Made by a program: the position numbers and the translations under genes
NCBI GenBank assembly: GCA_963730735.1
Contig: CAVSSX010000008.1
Coordinates: forward strand, 434,001 to 498,000
Direction: 5' to 3'
Source of the DNA: CAVSSX01 sp963730735
GTDB taxonomy: Bacteria; Actinomycetota; Acidimicrobiia; Acidimicrobiales; RAAP-2
DNA: 64,000 nucleotides
In this document: piece after piece, positions 43,140 to 51,353 of the stretch
Position numbering within the stretch: the first letter of the stretch is position 1
Layout of the letters: each line of letters starts with the position of its first letter
Notes under the pieces: generated by a model
What the model saw: the letters and a program-made list of their open reading frames with translations, nothing else
Told to the model about the DNA's origin: nothing
The model's database searches: none

Positions 43140-44502
43140 TCAGGCCGAGAGGTCGTGGAGCGCCGCCTCGATGGCCCGGTGGAACGTCGGGTAGGCGTAG
43201 ATCATGTGGCGCATCCGCTCGGTCGGGACCTCGGCGTGGACGGCCAGGGCCAGGAAGCCCAGCACCTCGCCCCCGGTCGGACCGGCCGACGTCGCCCCGA
43301 CCAGCACGCCGCGTTCGGCGTCCTCGACCAGCTTGATGAAGCCCCGGTTCCCGGCCTTGTGGATCCACCCCCGGGTGGACTCGGGGATCGAGACGCTCCC
43401 GGTCCGGACCGTGAGGCCCTTCTCCCGGGCGTCGTGCTCGCTCAACCCCACCGACCCGATCTCGGGGTCGGTGAAGGTCACCCGGGGCAGCGCCCGGTAG
43501 TCGGCGTCGGGGGTCGGGTTGCCGAGCACGTCGGCCACCACGATGGCCGACTGGTACATCGAGACATGGGTGAAGGCGCCCTGGCCGGTGACGTCGCCGA
43601 TGGCCCACACGCCGTCGGCCACCCGGCACCGCCCGTCGACCGGAAGGGACCGGGCGTGCTCGTCGAGCCCGAGGCTGGCCACCCCGAGACCGGCCAGGTC
43701 GGGCCGCCGGCCGGTGGCCACCAAGAGACGCTGGCCCACCACGTCGTCGCGGCCGGCCAGCCGGAGGGTGACGCCGTGGTCGTCCCCCTCGACGCGGTCG
43801 ATCTGGGCGCCGGTGACCACCGAGATCCCCTCGTCGGCGAACACCTCGGCCAGCAGGCGTGACGACTCGGGCTCCTCCAGGGCCAGCAGCCGGTCGGCCA
43901 GCCTCGACCACGGTGACCGCCGCCCCGAAGCGGGCGAAGACCTGGCCGAGCTCGACGCCGATGGCCCCGCCACCGAGCACCACCAGCGAGTCGGGGACCT
44001 CCTCGGCCTCGATCGCCCCCCGGTTGGTCCAGTACGGGGTGTCGGCCAGACCGGGGATGGGCGGCGACCACGAGCGGGTCCCGGGGTTGAGCACCAGCCC
44101 CTGGCGGGCGGTGTAGGTGGTGCCGGCGACCTCCACCTGACGGGGCCCGGTGACCGTGCCCCACCCCCGGACGAACGAGGCGCCGGCGTCGGTGAGGCGG
44201 GCCACCGCCGCCGCGTCGTCCCAGTTGTCGGTGGCGTCCTCCCGGATCCGCCGGGCCACCGGCGACCAGTCGGGGGTGATCGAGGCCGCACCGGCCATGC
44301 CCGGGATCCGCCGGCCCTCGGCCAGGAGGTCGGCCGCCCGCAGCATCATCTTGGACGGGACACAGCCCCAGTACGGGCACTCGCCGCCGACCAGTTCGGC
44401 GTCGATGCCGAGGACCTGTCGTCCGGCTTCGGCCAGCTGGGTGGCGGCGGCCTCGCCGCCCGGGCCGAGCCCGACCACGATGACGTCGAACGCTTCGCTC
44501 AC
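43140..44502 (-). CDS. FAD-dependent pyridine nucleotide-disulfide oxidoreductase (frameshifted as sequenced)
   Basis: A lipoamide-dehydrogenase/mercuric-reductase-like enzyme. It has the FAD loop VIVVGLGPGGEAAA, redox-active CPYWGC (CxxxxC) at about residues 42-47, NAD(P) loop VVLGGGAIGVELG and AIGDVTGQGAFTH. The frame changes near 43897-43904; joining yields 453 residues. The dimer interface ends IYAYPTFHRAIEAAL rather than the usual HPH/HPT motif, so it is probably not a standard lipoamide dehydrogenase. Known relatives include mycothione-reductase-like and quinone-reductase proteins. ATG at 44502 starts MSEAFDVIVV. Confidence 0.85.
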
Positions 44503-44563
44503 GGGCTCTCCTTCGACGACCGACGACGGGTCGACGCCACGCCGCGTCCGGCGGCCCCGACGC

Positions 44564-44860
44564 TCAGTTGAGGGAGCGACCGCTGGTCGAACGCATGGCG
44601 GCCAGACCGGTGCTGACGCACTCGACCTCCCGCTCGGCGTCGCGGGTCAGGCTGCCGATCTCGGGGGACACCGACTCGCCGGCCGCCAGCACGCCGGCCC
44701 GCTGGATGGTGTCGGCGGCCAGCAGCACCTCGGCCACCTGGGACCGCACGGTGGGCGAGGAGGCCGTCCCGGTCTCGTGGCGCAAGATGGCGTCGAGGGT
44801 GTCGGCGTGGCGTCGCAGCCGCTGGCAGAGGGACGGGAGGTCGCCCACCGGCGCCGCCAT
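44564..44860 (-). CDS. Small hypothetical protein, helical, 98 residues
   Basis: A soluble, mostly helical 98-residue protein with no recognised family; it starts MAAPVGDLPSLCQRLRRH. Its start codon lies immediately next to the stop of the upstream gene (44861), so the two are coupled. It may partner the membrane protein encoded there. No catalytic motif is visible. Confidence 0.6.
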   Translation of the reverse strand: MAAPVGDLPSLCQRLRRHADTLDAILRHETGTASSPTVRSQVAEVLLAADTIQRAGVLAAGESVSPEIGSLTRDAEREVECVSTGLAAMRSTSGRSLN

Positions 44861-45172
44861 CTACTCGGCCGAGCGCACCGCCGCCTGGGCGGCGTCCACG
44901 CCCCGCCAGAGCTCGCGGCGCGTCCGGGCCGACGTCCAGGCGCCGAGCTCGGCGGCCGACGGCGGGGCCGTCCGGTTGCGGCTCCGGGCCATGGCCACGA
45001 CCACCGACCCGGCCGCCACCGCACTCCGGGTGGCCGCATGGTCACGCACGGCGTGCCAGCGACGCCGGGCCCGCACGAACACCACGCCGATGGCCACGGC
45101 GGCGGTGAGGCCGAGCAGCGCCAGGAAGCCGACGAGCGTGAGCAGGATCGTCTCCGTGGTGGACGCGGTCAC
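44861..45172 (-). CDS. Small single-pass membrane protein, 103 residues
   Basis: A 103-residue protein with one strong transmembrane helix at residues 8-32 (ETILLTLVGFLALLGLTAAVAIGVVFVR) followed by an Arg-rich cytoplasmic tail. No family is recognised. It abuts the 98-residue ORF without spacing and diverges from the beta-propeller gene at 45255. Confidence 0.6.
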   Translation of the reverse strand: MTASTTETILLTLVGFLALLGLTAAVAIGVVFVRARRRWHAVRDHAATRSAVAAGSVVVAMARSRNRTAPPSAAELGAWTSARTRRELWRGVDAAQAAVRSAE

Positions 45173-45254
45173 GAGATCGAGTGTACTGCCGCCTTGCGGC
45201 CGAGAAGCCGCAGGTCACCCACTGTGCCCGCCGGCGCTGGCAGACTCGGGCGGC

Positions 45255-46547
45255 GTGACCCCCGGTGACCCGCCGCCCGGTGACCAGCGCCCCGGTGACC
45301 GGCGCCCGTACGACCAGCAGCTCGAGGGCCGGCCCCCGGTCCACCGGCGCCTGGCCCACCTCTGGCCGGTGCTGGGCCTGGTCGCCGTGCTCGTGGTGGG
45401 CGGGCTGGTCTGGGTGGTCGTCGATGCCGAGAGCCCGGCCACCCACGCCTCGGCCGACCCCACGACCACGTCCGCCCCGACGACCACCACGACGACCGTC
45501 CCACCCGCCCGGCGCATCCCGGCCGGGCCACCGACCGACCAGCGGCGGCTGAGCCTGCTGACCACCATCGGCGGGCCCATCTCACCCAAGTCGGTCGACG
45601 CCTCCGACACCGGCCTGGTGTTCGCCCAGAACATGATGTACCGCCACACCATGACCGTGTACACGAGCGCCGGCAGCCTGGTGGCCACGATCCCCGACTC
45701 GGTCGACCTCTCGAGCTTCGGCATCTCGGGCCACCCGGGCACCACCCGGGGAGCGCCGGTCGAGGCGGCCTTCACGCCCGACGCCGCCTACGCCTACGTG
45801 TCGAACTACTCGATGTACGGCGCCGGCTCGGGCCCCGAGGGGTCCGACACCTGCACCCCGGCCTCGGCGGCGGCCGCCGGGGACACCGACAGCTACGTGT
45901 ACCGGGTCGACGTGGCCACCCGCACCATCGACCAGGTCATCCAGGTGGGCCTGGTGCCGAAGTACGTGGCCGTCACCCCCGACGGCCGGTACGTGCTGGT
46001 GGCCAACTGGTGCTCGTTCAACCTCAGCATCATCGACGTGGCCCAGGCCAAGGTGGTGGCCACCCTGCCCATGGGCGCCTATCCCCGGGGCATCGCCGTC
46101 GCCCCCGACTCGTCCACGGCCTACGTGGCCATCATGGGCGGCGACACCGTGGTCAAGGTGGACATGGCCACCCTGTCGGCGGCCGGCTCCTTCGTCGTCG
46201 GGTCGAACCCGAGGCACCTGGTGATGGACCCGGCCGGCCGCTACCTCTACGCCTCGCTCAACGCCCCCGGCGAGGTGGTGAAGGTCGACCTGACCACCGA
46301 TCAGGTGGTGGGGTCGGTCCACACCGGCCAGGACTGCCGGTCGCTGGCCATCTCCACCGACGGTCGCTCGCTCTACGTCGTGAACTACACGTCGAACACC
46401 GTCACCAAGTTGGCCTCGTCGAACCTGGCCGTCCTGCAGACGGTCTCGACCGGCGTGCATCCCATCGGCATCACCTACGACGCCACCACCGGGAACGTCT
46501 GGGTGGCCGTCTACTCCGGCGAGATCCTGGTCTTCGCCGACCGCTGA
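45255..46547 (+). CDS. Membrane-anchored YVTN-type beta-propeller protein
   Basis: A 430-residue protein. A Pro/Arg/Asp-rich cytoplasmic head of about 35 residues is followed by a transmembrane helix (WPVLGLVAVLVVGGLVWVVV), then a Thr/Pro linker and an extracytoplasmic domain of repeated blades such as YVAVTPDGRYVLVANW, AVAPDSSTAYVAIMGGDTV and MDPAGRYLYASL. These are YVTN/lactonase-like propeller repeats, used for ligand binding or as scaffolds. The start is GTG 45255. It is convergent with the mycofactocin SDR gene, 41 bases away; a functional link is only possible. Confidence 0.83.
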   Translation: MTPGDPPPGDQRPGDRRPYDQQLEGRPPVHRRLAHLWPVLGLVAVLVVGGLVWVVVDAESPATHASADPTTTSAPTTTTTTVPPARRIPAGPPTDQRRLSLLTTIGGPISPKSVDASDTGLVFAQNMMYRHTMTVYTSAGSLVATIPDSVDLSSFGISGHPGTTRGAPVEAAFTPDAAYAYVSNYSMYGAGSGPEGSDTCTPASAAAAGDTDSYVYRVDVATRTIDQVIQVGLVPKYVAVTPDGRYVLVANWCSFNLSIIDVAQAKVVATLPMGAYPRGIAVAPDSSTAYVAIMGGDTVVKVDMATLSAAGSFVVGSNPRHLVMDPAGRYLYASLNAPGEVVKVDLTTDQVVGSVHTGQDCRSLAISTDGRSLYVVNYTSNTVTKLASSNLAVLQTVSTGVHPIGITYDATTGNVWVAVYSGEILVFADR

Positions 46548-46588
46548 GCCGGGCCGGCCGGAGCCCGACGCCGTTCGAGGTGCTCGCC

Positions 46589-47389
46589 CTAGGAGGTGGT
46601 CATGCCGGCGTCGACGGCCAGGGCGGCCCCGGTCACGGCGCTCGACGCCGGGCTGCACAGCCAGGCGATCATGGCCGCCACCTCCGACGGCTCGAGGAGC
46701 CGCTCGAGCAGCTGCTGGCCGGCGAACACCTCGGGTGACGCCAACCCGTAGACGGCCGCCGAGGCGTCGAGCACGGCCGTGCGGGTCGAGCCCGGCGACA
46801 CGGCGTTGGCCGTGATGCCGGTCCCGGCCAGGTCGGCGGCCAGACCCTTCACCAGACCGATGACGGCGTGCTTGGTCGCGCTGTAGGCGGCCAGACGTCG
46901 CAGACCCAGGGTGCCGGCGGCCGACGCCACCGCCACCACCCGTCCCTGACGCGGCGCCGGGGCGGCCAGCAGGGCCGGGACGGCCGCCGCCGCCAGGTTG
47001 CGCACGCCGAGCACGTTGACCCCGAAGAGGACGTCCCACTGGGCGTCGCTCATCTCCCACAGCGGTCCCCCGCCGAGCACCACGCCGGCGATGGCCACCG
47101 CGGCGTCGAGCCGGCCGAACCGCTCGAGCGCCACGGCCACGGCGGCGTCCATGTCCGGGCGGTGCCGGACGTCGCCCACCGCCGCCAGGACCTGACCCGG
47201 GTGCCGGTCGGCCACCGCCGCCAGGTCCCGCCGCGTGCCCAGCCGGTAGGACAGCATGGGCTCGTCGGCACAGATGTCGACGGCCACCACCCGCCAGCCG
47301 GCCCCGGCCAACAGGTCGACGGTGGCCGCCCCGATCCCTCTCGCCGCCCCGGTGACCACGGCCACCGGTGCCTGGGCGTCGCTGCTCAT
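46589..47389 (-). CDS. Mycofactocin-coupled SDR oxidoreductase
   Basis: A 266-residue short-chain dehydrogenase. NAD loop VVTGAARGIGAAT at residues 10-22, catalytic Tyr and Lys in AAYSATKHAVIGL, and AVSPGSTRTAVL. An insertion after the acidic strand (DICADEP...YRLGTRRDLAAVADR) is the mark of mycofactocin-associated SDRs, thought to hold NAD tightly so that mycofactocin is needed to recycle it. Its start overlaps the mftE stop (ATGA), so it is co-transcribed with the biosynthesis genes. The alcohol or ketone substrate is unknown. Confidence 0.88.
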   Translation of the reverse strand: MSSDAQAPVAVVTGAARGIGAATVDLLAGAGWRVVAVDICADEPMLSYRLGTRRDLAAVADRHPGQVLAAVGDVRHRPDMDAAVAVALERFGRLDAAVAIAGVVLGGGPLWEMSDAQWDVLFGVNVLGVRNLAAAAVPALLAAPAPRQGRVVAVASAAGTLGLRRLAAYSATKHAVIGLVKGLAADLAGTGITANAVSPGSTRTAVLDASAAVYGLASPEVFAGQQLLERLLEPSEVAAMIAWLCSPASSAVTGAALAVDAGMTTS

Positions 47390-48123
47390 GCCCGGGCCGC
47401 CGACGTCGTGGCGCCGGCCGTTCCGACGACGGCGTCCCACCACCGGTCGACGGCATCACCGAGGTCGGCCACCATCGTCGAGAGCAGGCGCCGGCCCTCG
47501 GTGGCGCTGGCCCGACGCGGGTCGCCGAGCACCCCGTTCTCCGACACCGAGCGCACCCCGCCGGCCACCAGGCGCGGCCACAGCTCGGCCAGCGGCTCGG
47601 TCCGCCCGGCGGCCAGGCGGTCGGTGCGGACCAGTCCCGGGTCGAGGGCCAGCAGCACCGAGGTCTCGGTGTGCCCGGCGTGGGCGTCGGCGCCCGGGAG
47701 CGACGGGGCCCAGACGAGGACCCGGTCGCCCTCGGCGGCGGCGAGCGCCGCCGTGCGCCGGAGGGCCTCGGCGTTCCCGCCGTGGCCCGACACCACCACC
47801 ACGCCGGCGAAGGTGGCCCGGGCCGAGCGGACCAGCTCGGTCAGGACGCCGGCCAGGACGTCGTGGTCCATCGACAGCGTGCCGGGGAAGCCGGCGTGCT
47901 CGCCGCTCGAGCCGAAGGGCATCGGCGGGGCCACGGCCAGGAAGCGGCGGGTGGCGGCGACCCGGTCGGCCACGGCCACGGCCACCCGGGTGTCGGTGTC
48001 GAGCGGCAGGTGCGGTCCGTGCTGCTCCAACGATCCGAGCGGCACCACCAGGGCCCGACGGTCCTCGGCCGCCAGCTCGGTCCACGTCATCGGGCCGAGC
48101 GCGGTGGCGGAGGCGGTCACCAC
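47386..48123 (-). CDS. mftE: Mycofactocin peptidase MftE (creatininase family)
   Basis: A 245-residue creatininase-fold metallopeptidase. Metal and catalytic blocks are VVPLGSLEQHGPHLPLDTDT, HAGFPGTLSMDHDVLAG and VVSGHGGNAEALRR. MftE cuts the MftC-modified MftA to release the C-terminal Val-Tyr derivative (AHDP). The start is GTG 48123, 23 bases after mftC, with an adjacent GTG as an alternative. It sits between mftC and the SDR in one minus-strand operon. Confidence 0.92.
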   Translation of the reverse strand: MVTASATALGPMTWTELAAEDRRALVVPLGSLEQHGPHLPLDTDTRVAVAVADRVAATRRFLAVAPPMPFGSSGEHAGFPGTLSMDHDVLAGVLTELVRSARATFAGVVVVSGHGGNAEALRRTAALAAAEGDRVLVWAPSLPGADAHAGHTETSVLLALDPGLVRTDRLAAGRTEPLAELWPRLVAGGVRSVSENGVLGDPRRASATEGRRLLSTMVADLGDAVDRWWDAVVGTAGATTSAARA

Positions 48124-48146
48124 GGCCGGGAGCGGAGTGCTCGCAC

Positions 48147-49307
48147 TCAGGTGCGGACGGGCGTGCGGAAGTGCACCGGGGTGGGCACCGGGATCGGCAC
48201 ACCCTGGCGGTCGAGCTTGGAGTGCCCGTGACCGGGGTGGGGCGCCGTCGAGGCGCCGGTGGCCAGTTCGGCCAACGCGTCCTCACCGTGGCCGAACACG
48301 CACTCGGGGTCGGGCCCGTCGAGCGGCAGACCGGTGTAGAACTTGGCCGCCATGCAGCCGCCCTGGCAGGCGTCGTAGGAGCCGCACGAGGCGCAGGCCC
48401 CGGCGCTCTGGGGCTCCCGGAGCTCGGTGAACAGGTCGGACTCGGTCCACACCTTCTCGAAGCCCCCGGGCTGGCGGATGTTGCCGGCCAGGAACTCGTC
48501 GTGGATGACGAAGGGGCAGGCGTAGACGTCGCCGATCGGGTCGATCAGGCAGACCACCCGGCCGGCCCCGCAGAGGTTCAGGCCCTCGAGCGGCTCACCC
48601 AGTGCCGACAGGTGGAAGAACGAGTCGCCGGTCAGGATCTCGGGGCGGTCCGACAGCCAGTGGTAGAGCTCGCGCTGCTGGGCCCCCGTCGGGTGCAGCT
48701 CGTCCCACGAGTCGACCCCCCGGCCCGAGGGGCGCAGACGGGTCAGCCGCAGCTGGGCGCCGTAGCTGTCGGCCAGCGCCGCCAGCTCGTCGAGCTGGCC
48801 CACGTTCTGCCGGGTCACCACCACGCTGATCTTGAACGCCCCGAACCCGGCCTCGGCCAGGTTGTCCATGGCCGTCCGGGCGGCGGCGTAGGAGCCCTCG
48901 CCCCGCACCAGGTCGTTGGTGTCGGCGATCGCCCCGTCGATGCTGATCTGGACGTCGAGGTAGTCCATGGCGGCCAGCTTCTCGGCCCGGGGCGCCGTCA
49001 GCCGGGTCCCGTTGGTGGAGAACTTCACGCCCACCTTGTGGTCCACGGCGTACTCGACCAGCTCGAAGAAGTCGGGCCGCAGCATCGGCTCGCCGCCCCC
49101 GATGTTGACGTAGAAGACCTGCATGGCGGCGAGCTCGTCGACCACGCCCATGGCCTCGGCGGTGGTCAGCTCCCGGGGGTCACGTCGGCCCGAGGAGCTC
49201 AGACAGTGGACACAGGCCAGGTTGCAGGCGTAGGTGAGCTCCCACGTGAGACAGATCGGGGCGGCCAGGCCCCGGGTGAAGCGTTGGCGGAGCGGCTCAA
49301 CGGGCAT
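48147..49307 (-). CDS. mftC: Mycofactocin radical SAM maturase MftC
   Basis: A 386-residue radical SAM enzyme. The 4Fe-4S motif is CNLACVHC at residues 28-35 (CxxxCxxC), followed by VNIGGGEPMLRPDF. A SPASM-type C-terminal domain provides further cysteines (CGSYDACQGGC). MftC decarboxylates the C-terminal tyrosine of MftA and forms a new carbon-carbon bond to the penultimate valine. Its ATG lies inside the end of mftB, overlapping by 11 bases. Gene context with mftA and mftB makes the assignment firm. Confidence 0.95.
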   Translation of the reverse strand: MPVEPLRQRFTRGLAAPICLTWELTYACNLACVHCLSSSGRRDPRELTTAEAMGVVDELAAMQVFYVNIGGGEPMLRPDFFELVEYAVDHKVGVKFSTNGTRLTAPRAEKLAAMDYLDVQISIDGAIADTNDLVRGEGSYAAARTAMDNLAEAGFGAFKISVVVTRQNVGQLDELAALADSYGAQLRLTRLRPSGRGVDSWDELHPTGAQQRELYHWLSDRPEILTGDSFFHLSALGEPLEGLNLCGAGRVVCLIDPIGDVYACPFVIHDEFLAGNIRQPGGFEKVWTESDLFTELREPQSAGACASCGSYDACQGGCMAAKFYTGLPLDGPDPECVFGHGEDALAELATGASTAPHPGHGHSKLDRQGVPIPVPTPVHFRTPVRT

Positions 49308-49653
49308 CGATGACCTCCGAAGCGGCGAGATGGGCGAGGGCCCGTTGGTAGCGGGCCCGGTCCTCGGGGGCCACCTGGGCCTCGAGGGCGTCCCGGGCCC
49401 GGTCGTAGTCCTCGAGCGAGGTGACCAGGGCGACCAGGGGTCGGGATTTCAGGAACAGGAGGCGCCGGTTGCCGAAGTGGTACGCCAGCGCGCCGAAGGA
49501 CTCGTCGCGCAGCGCCACCTGCGGGTGGAGGTGCCAGGCCCGGTCGAGGTCGAACGGGCTCGGCTCGGCGGCCGGGCTCCCCTCGGGTTGCTCGACCAGC
49601 GCAGCCGCCTCGGACCCGGGACGGGCCACGGCGGCGGAGGTGGGGGCGGCCAC
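49297..49653 (-). CDS. mftB: Mycofactocin peptide chaperone MftB
   Basis: A 118-residue protein with a PqqD-like RRE fold: FDLDRAWHLHPQVALRDESFGALAYHFGNRRLLFLKS, then a helical end. MftB binds the MftA leader and presents it to MftC. The first 30 residues are extended and low complexity compared with other MftB proteins, so a later start is possible; GTG 49653 is the furthest. It follows mftA by only 4 bases. Confidence 0.93.
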   Translation of the reverse strand: MAAPTSAAVARPGSEAAALVEQPEGSPAAEPSPFDLDRAWHLHPQVALRDESFGALAYHFGNRRLLFLKSRPLVALVTSLEDYDRARDALEAQVAPEDRARYQRALAHLAASEVIDAR

Positions 49654-49657
49654 GCGC

Positions 49658-49780
49658 CTAGTAGACCCCGCACATGCCGTCGATGGAAACCTCTTCGACC
49701 AGCAGCTCGTCGACCTCGTCGCCGGCGATGAGGTCCTCGGCCGCCAGCTCGTCGGTCTTGTCCGCTACGTCGTTCCCCAT
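49658..49780 (-). CDS. mftA: Mycofactocin precursor peptide MftA
   Basis: A 40-residue peptide starting MGNDVADKTD and ending EEVSIDGMCGVY. The terminal IDGMCGVY is the conserved core of MftA; Val39 and Tyr40 become the redox-active unit. An aggggag Shine-Dalgarno lies 8 bases before the ATG at 49780. It is the first gene of the minus-strand mft operon. Confidence 0.96.
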   Translation of the reverse strand: MGNDVADKTDELAAEDLIAGDEVDELLVEEVSIDGMCGVY

Positions 49781-49822
49781 GGCGTCGCTCCCCTGCTCGT
49801 CGGTGCCCACCAGCCGCTAGGC

Positions 49823-49835
49823 CACCCCCATTATC
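49823..49835 (-). promoter_or_regulatory. Candidate -10 element of the mft operon
   Basis: On the minus strand the hexamer gataat (49835-49830) is a near-consensus -10 and would start transcription near 49823, giving a leader of about 43 bases before mftA. No convincing -35 is seen at normal spacing. The 91-base gap is shared with the divergent mftF gene. Confidence 0.5.
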
Positions 49836-49871
49836 GTCACTCGCGCCCTTCCGGGCCAGCCACGCGACAAT

Positions 49872-51353
49872 GTGGCCGTGCCAGGGGACGCGCCGCACCC
49901 CAGCCCGGCCGGTGCGGTCCCGGCGGCCCCCGACGGGCCGCCGCCGCTGCCCGAGGGCTTCGGCGTGCGGCCCGGCCCCGGTTTCCGGTCCCTCGACGGT
50001 GGCCGGGTCCTGCTCGGCGGGAGCCCGCTCCGGCTCCTGGCCCTTCGGCCCCGGGCCACCGCCCTGGTCAACGGATGGCTGGCCGGCACCCCGGTCGGGC
50101 CGTCGGTGGCCGAACGGCGACTGGCCCGACGCCTCGTCACCTCGACCCTGTTCCTGCCCCAGCCCGGTGGGCCGGCCCCGTCGCCCGACCAGGTGACCGT
50201 GGTCGTTCCCGTCCGGGACCGCCCGTCGGCGTTGGCGGCCCTGCTGGCCTCGCTGGGCGACCTCACGACGGTGGTGGTCGACGACGGCTCGGACGACCCC
50301 GACCGGACCGAGGCCGTGGCCCGGGCGGCCGGCGCCGCCGTCCGGCGGCTGGCCGAGAACCGTGGGCCGGCGGCGGCCCGCAACGCCGGGCTGGCCGACG
50401 TGCGCACCCCCTTCGTCGCCTTCGTCGACTCCGACTGCCGGCCGGCACCCGGGTGGCTGACGCCCTTGTTGGCCCAGCTGGCCGACCCGTCGGCCGCCGC
50501 CGCCGCCCCCCGGATCCTCCCGCCCGAGGGTGGCCGGGGCTGGCGTGACCGCTACGAGGCCGTCCGGTCCCCGCTCGACCGCGGCCCGGTGGCCGGGTCG
50601 GTGCGGCCCCGCTCGAGGATCCCGTTCGTCCCGACCGCCGCCCTGGTCGTCCGGCGCGCCGCCCTCGGCGACCCGTGCTTCGACGAGCGGCTGCGCGGCG
50701 GCGAGGACGTCGACCTGGTGTGGCGGCTGGTCCGGGCCGGCTGGGCGATCCGCTACGTCCCCGAGGCCGTCGTCCACCACCGGCGCGACGAGAGCCTCGG
50801 GGCGTCACTGGCCCGCCGGGCCTTCTACGGCGCCACCGCTGGCCCGCTGGCCCGCCGGCACCCCGACGACCTGGCCCCGCTGTCACTGTCGGCGTGGACG
50901 GCGGCGGCGGCCCTCGCCCTGGTCGCCCGGCGGCCCGCCGTGGCCGGCGCCCTCACGGCCGTCTCGGCCGGCCTGTTCGCCCGGCGGCTGCGACCGCTGG
51001 TGGACCACCCGTGGTCGGTGGCCGCCCGGGTGGTGGGGGAGGGGACCCTCCGTTCGACGGTGGCCGGGGCCTCGGGGCTGGCCCGGGTGGCCGGTCCCCT
51101 GGCGCTGGCGGCGCTGCTCCCCCGGCGGACCCGGCCGGTGGCCGCCGCCGTGGTGCTCCTGCCGGCCCTGGCCGATTGGTGGGCGACCCGTCCCGACCTC
51201 GACCCCCTGCGCTACACGGCCGCCCACGCCGTCGACGACGCCGCGTACGGCGCCGGGGTGTGGCTGGGCTGCCTCCGCGCCAAGACGCTGCGGCCGCTTC
51301 GACCCGACATCGTCTGGCGGAGCCCGCCCGGGACCGGCGGGCCAGCTAGCTGA
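49872..51353 (+). CDS. mftF: Mycofactocin glycosyltransferase MftF
   Basis: A 493-residue protein. The N-terminal ~110 residues resemble a PqqD/RRE-like extension; then comes a GT-A domain (VVVPVRDRPSALAALLASL, VVVDDGSDDP, and the DxD in FVDSDCRPAPGW), and a hydrophobic C-terminal part. MftF adds beta-1,4-glucose units to pre-mycofactocin. The gene runs away from mftA instead of downstream of mftE as in Mycobacterium. The start may be GTG 49872 or 49878. It converges with the alcohol dehydrogenase gene and overlaps it by 8 bases. Confidence 0.92.
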   Translation: MAVPGDAPHPSPAGAVPAAPDGPPPLPEGFGVRPGPGFRSLDGGRVLLGGSPLRLLALRPRATALVNGWLAGTPVGPSVAERRLARRLVTSTLFLPQPGGPAPSPDQVTVVVPVRDRPSALAALLASLGDLTTVVVDDGSDDPDRTEAVARAAGAAVRRLAENRGPAAARNAGLADVRTPFVAFVDSDCRPAPGWLTPLLAQLADPSAAAAAPRILPPEGGRGWRDRYEAVRSPLDRGPVAGSVRPRSRIPFVPTAALVVRRAALGDPCFDERLRGGEDVDLVWRLVRAGWAIRYVPEAVVHHRRDESLGASLARRAFYGATAGPLARRHPDDLAPLSLSAWTAAAALALVARRPAVAGALTAVSAGLFARRLRPLVDHPWSVAARVVGEGTLRSTVAGASGLARVAGPLALAALLPRRTRPVAAAVVLLPALADWWATRPDLDPLRYTAAHAVDDAAYGAGVWLGCLRAKTLRPLRPDIVWRSPPGTGGPAS

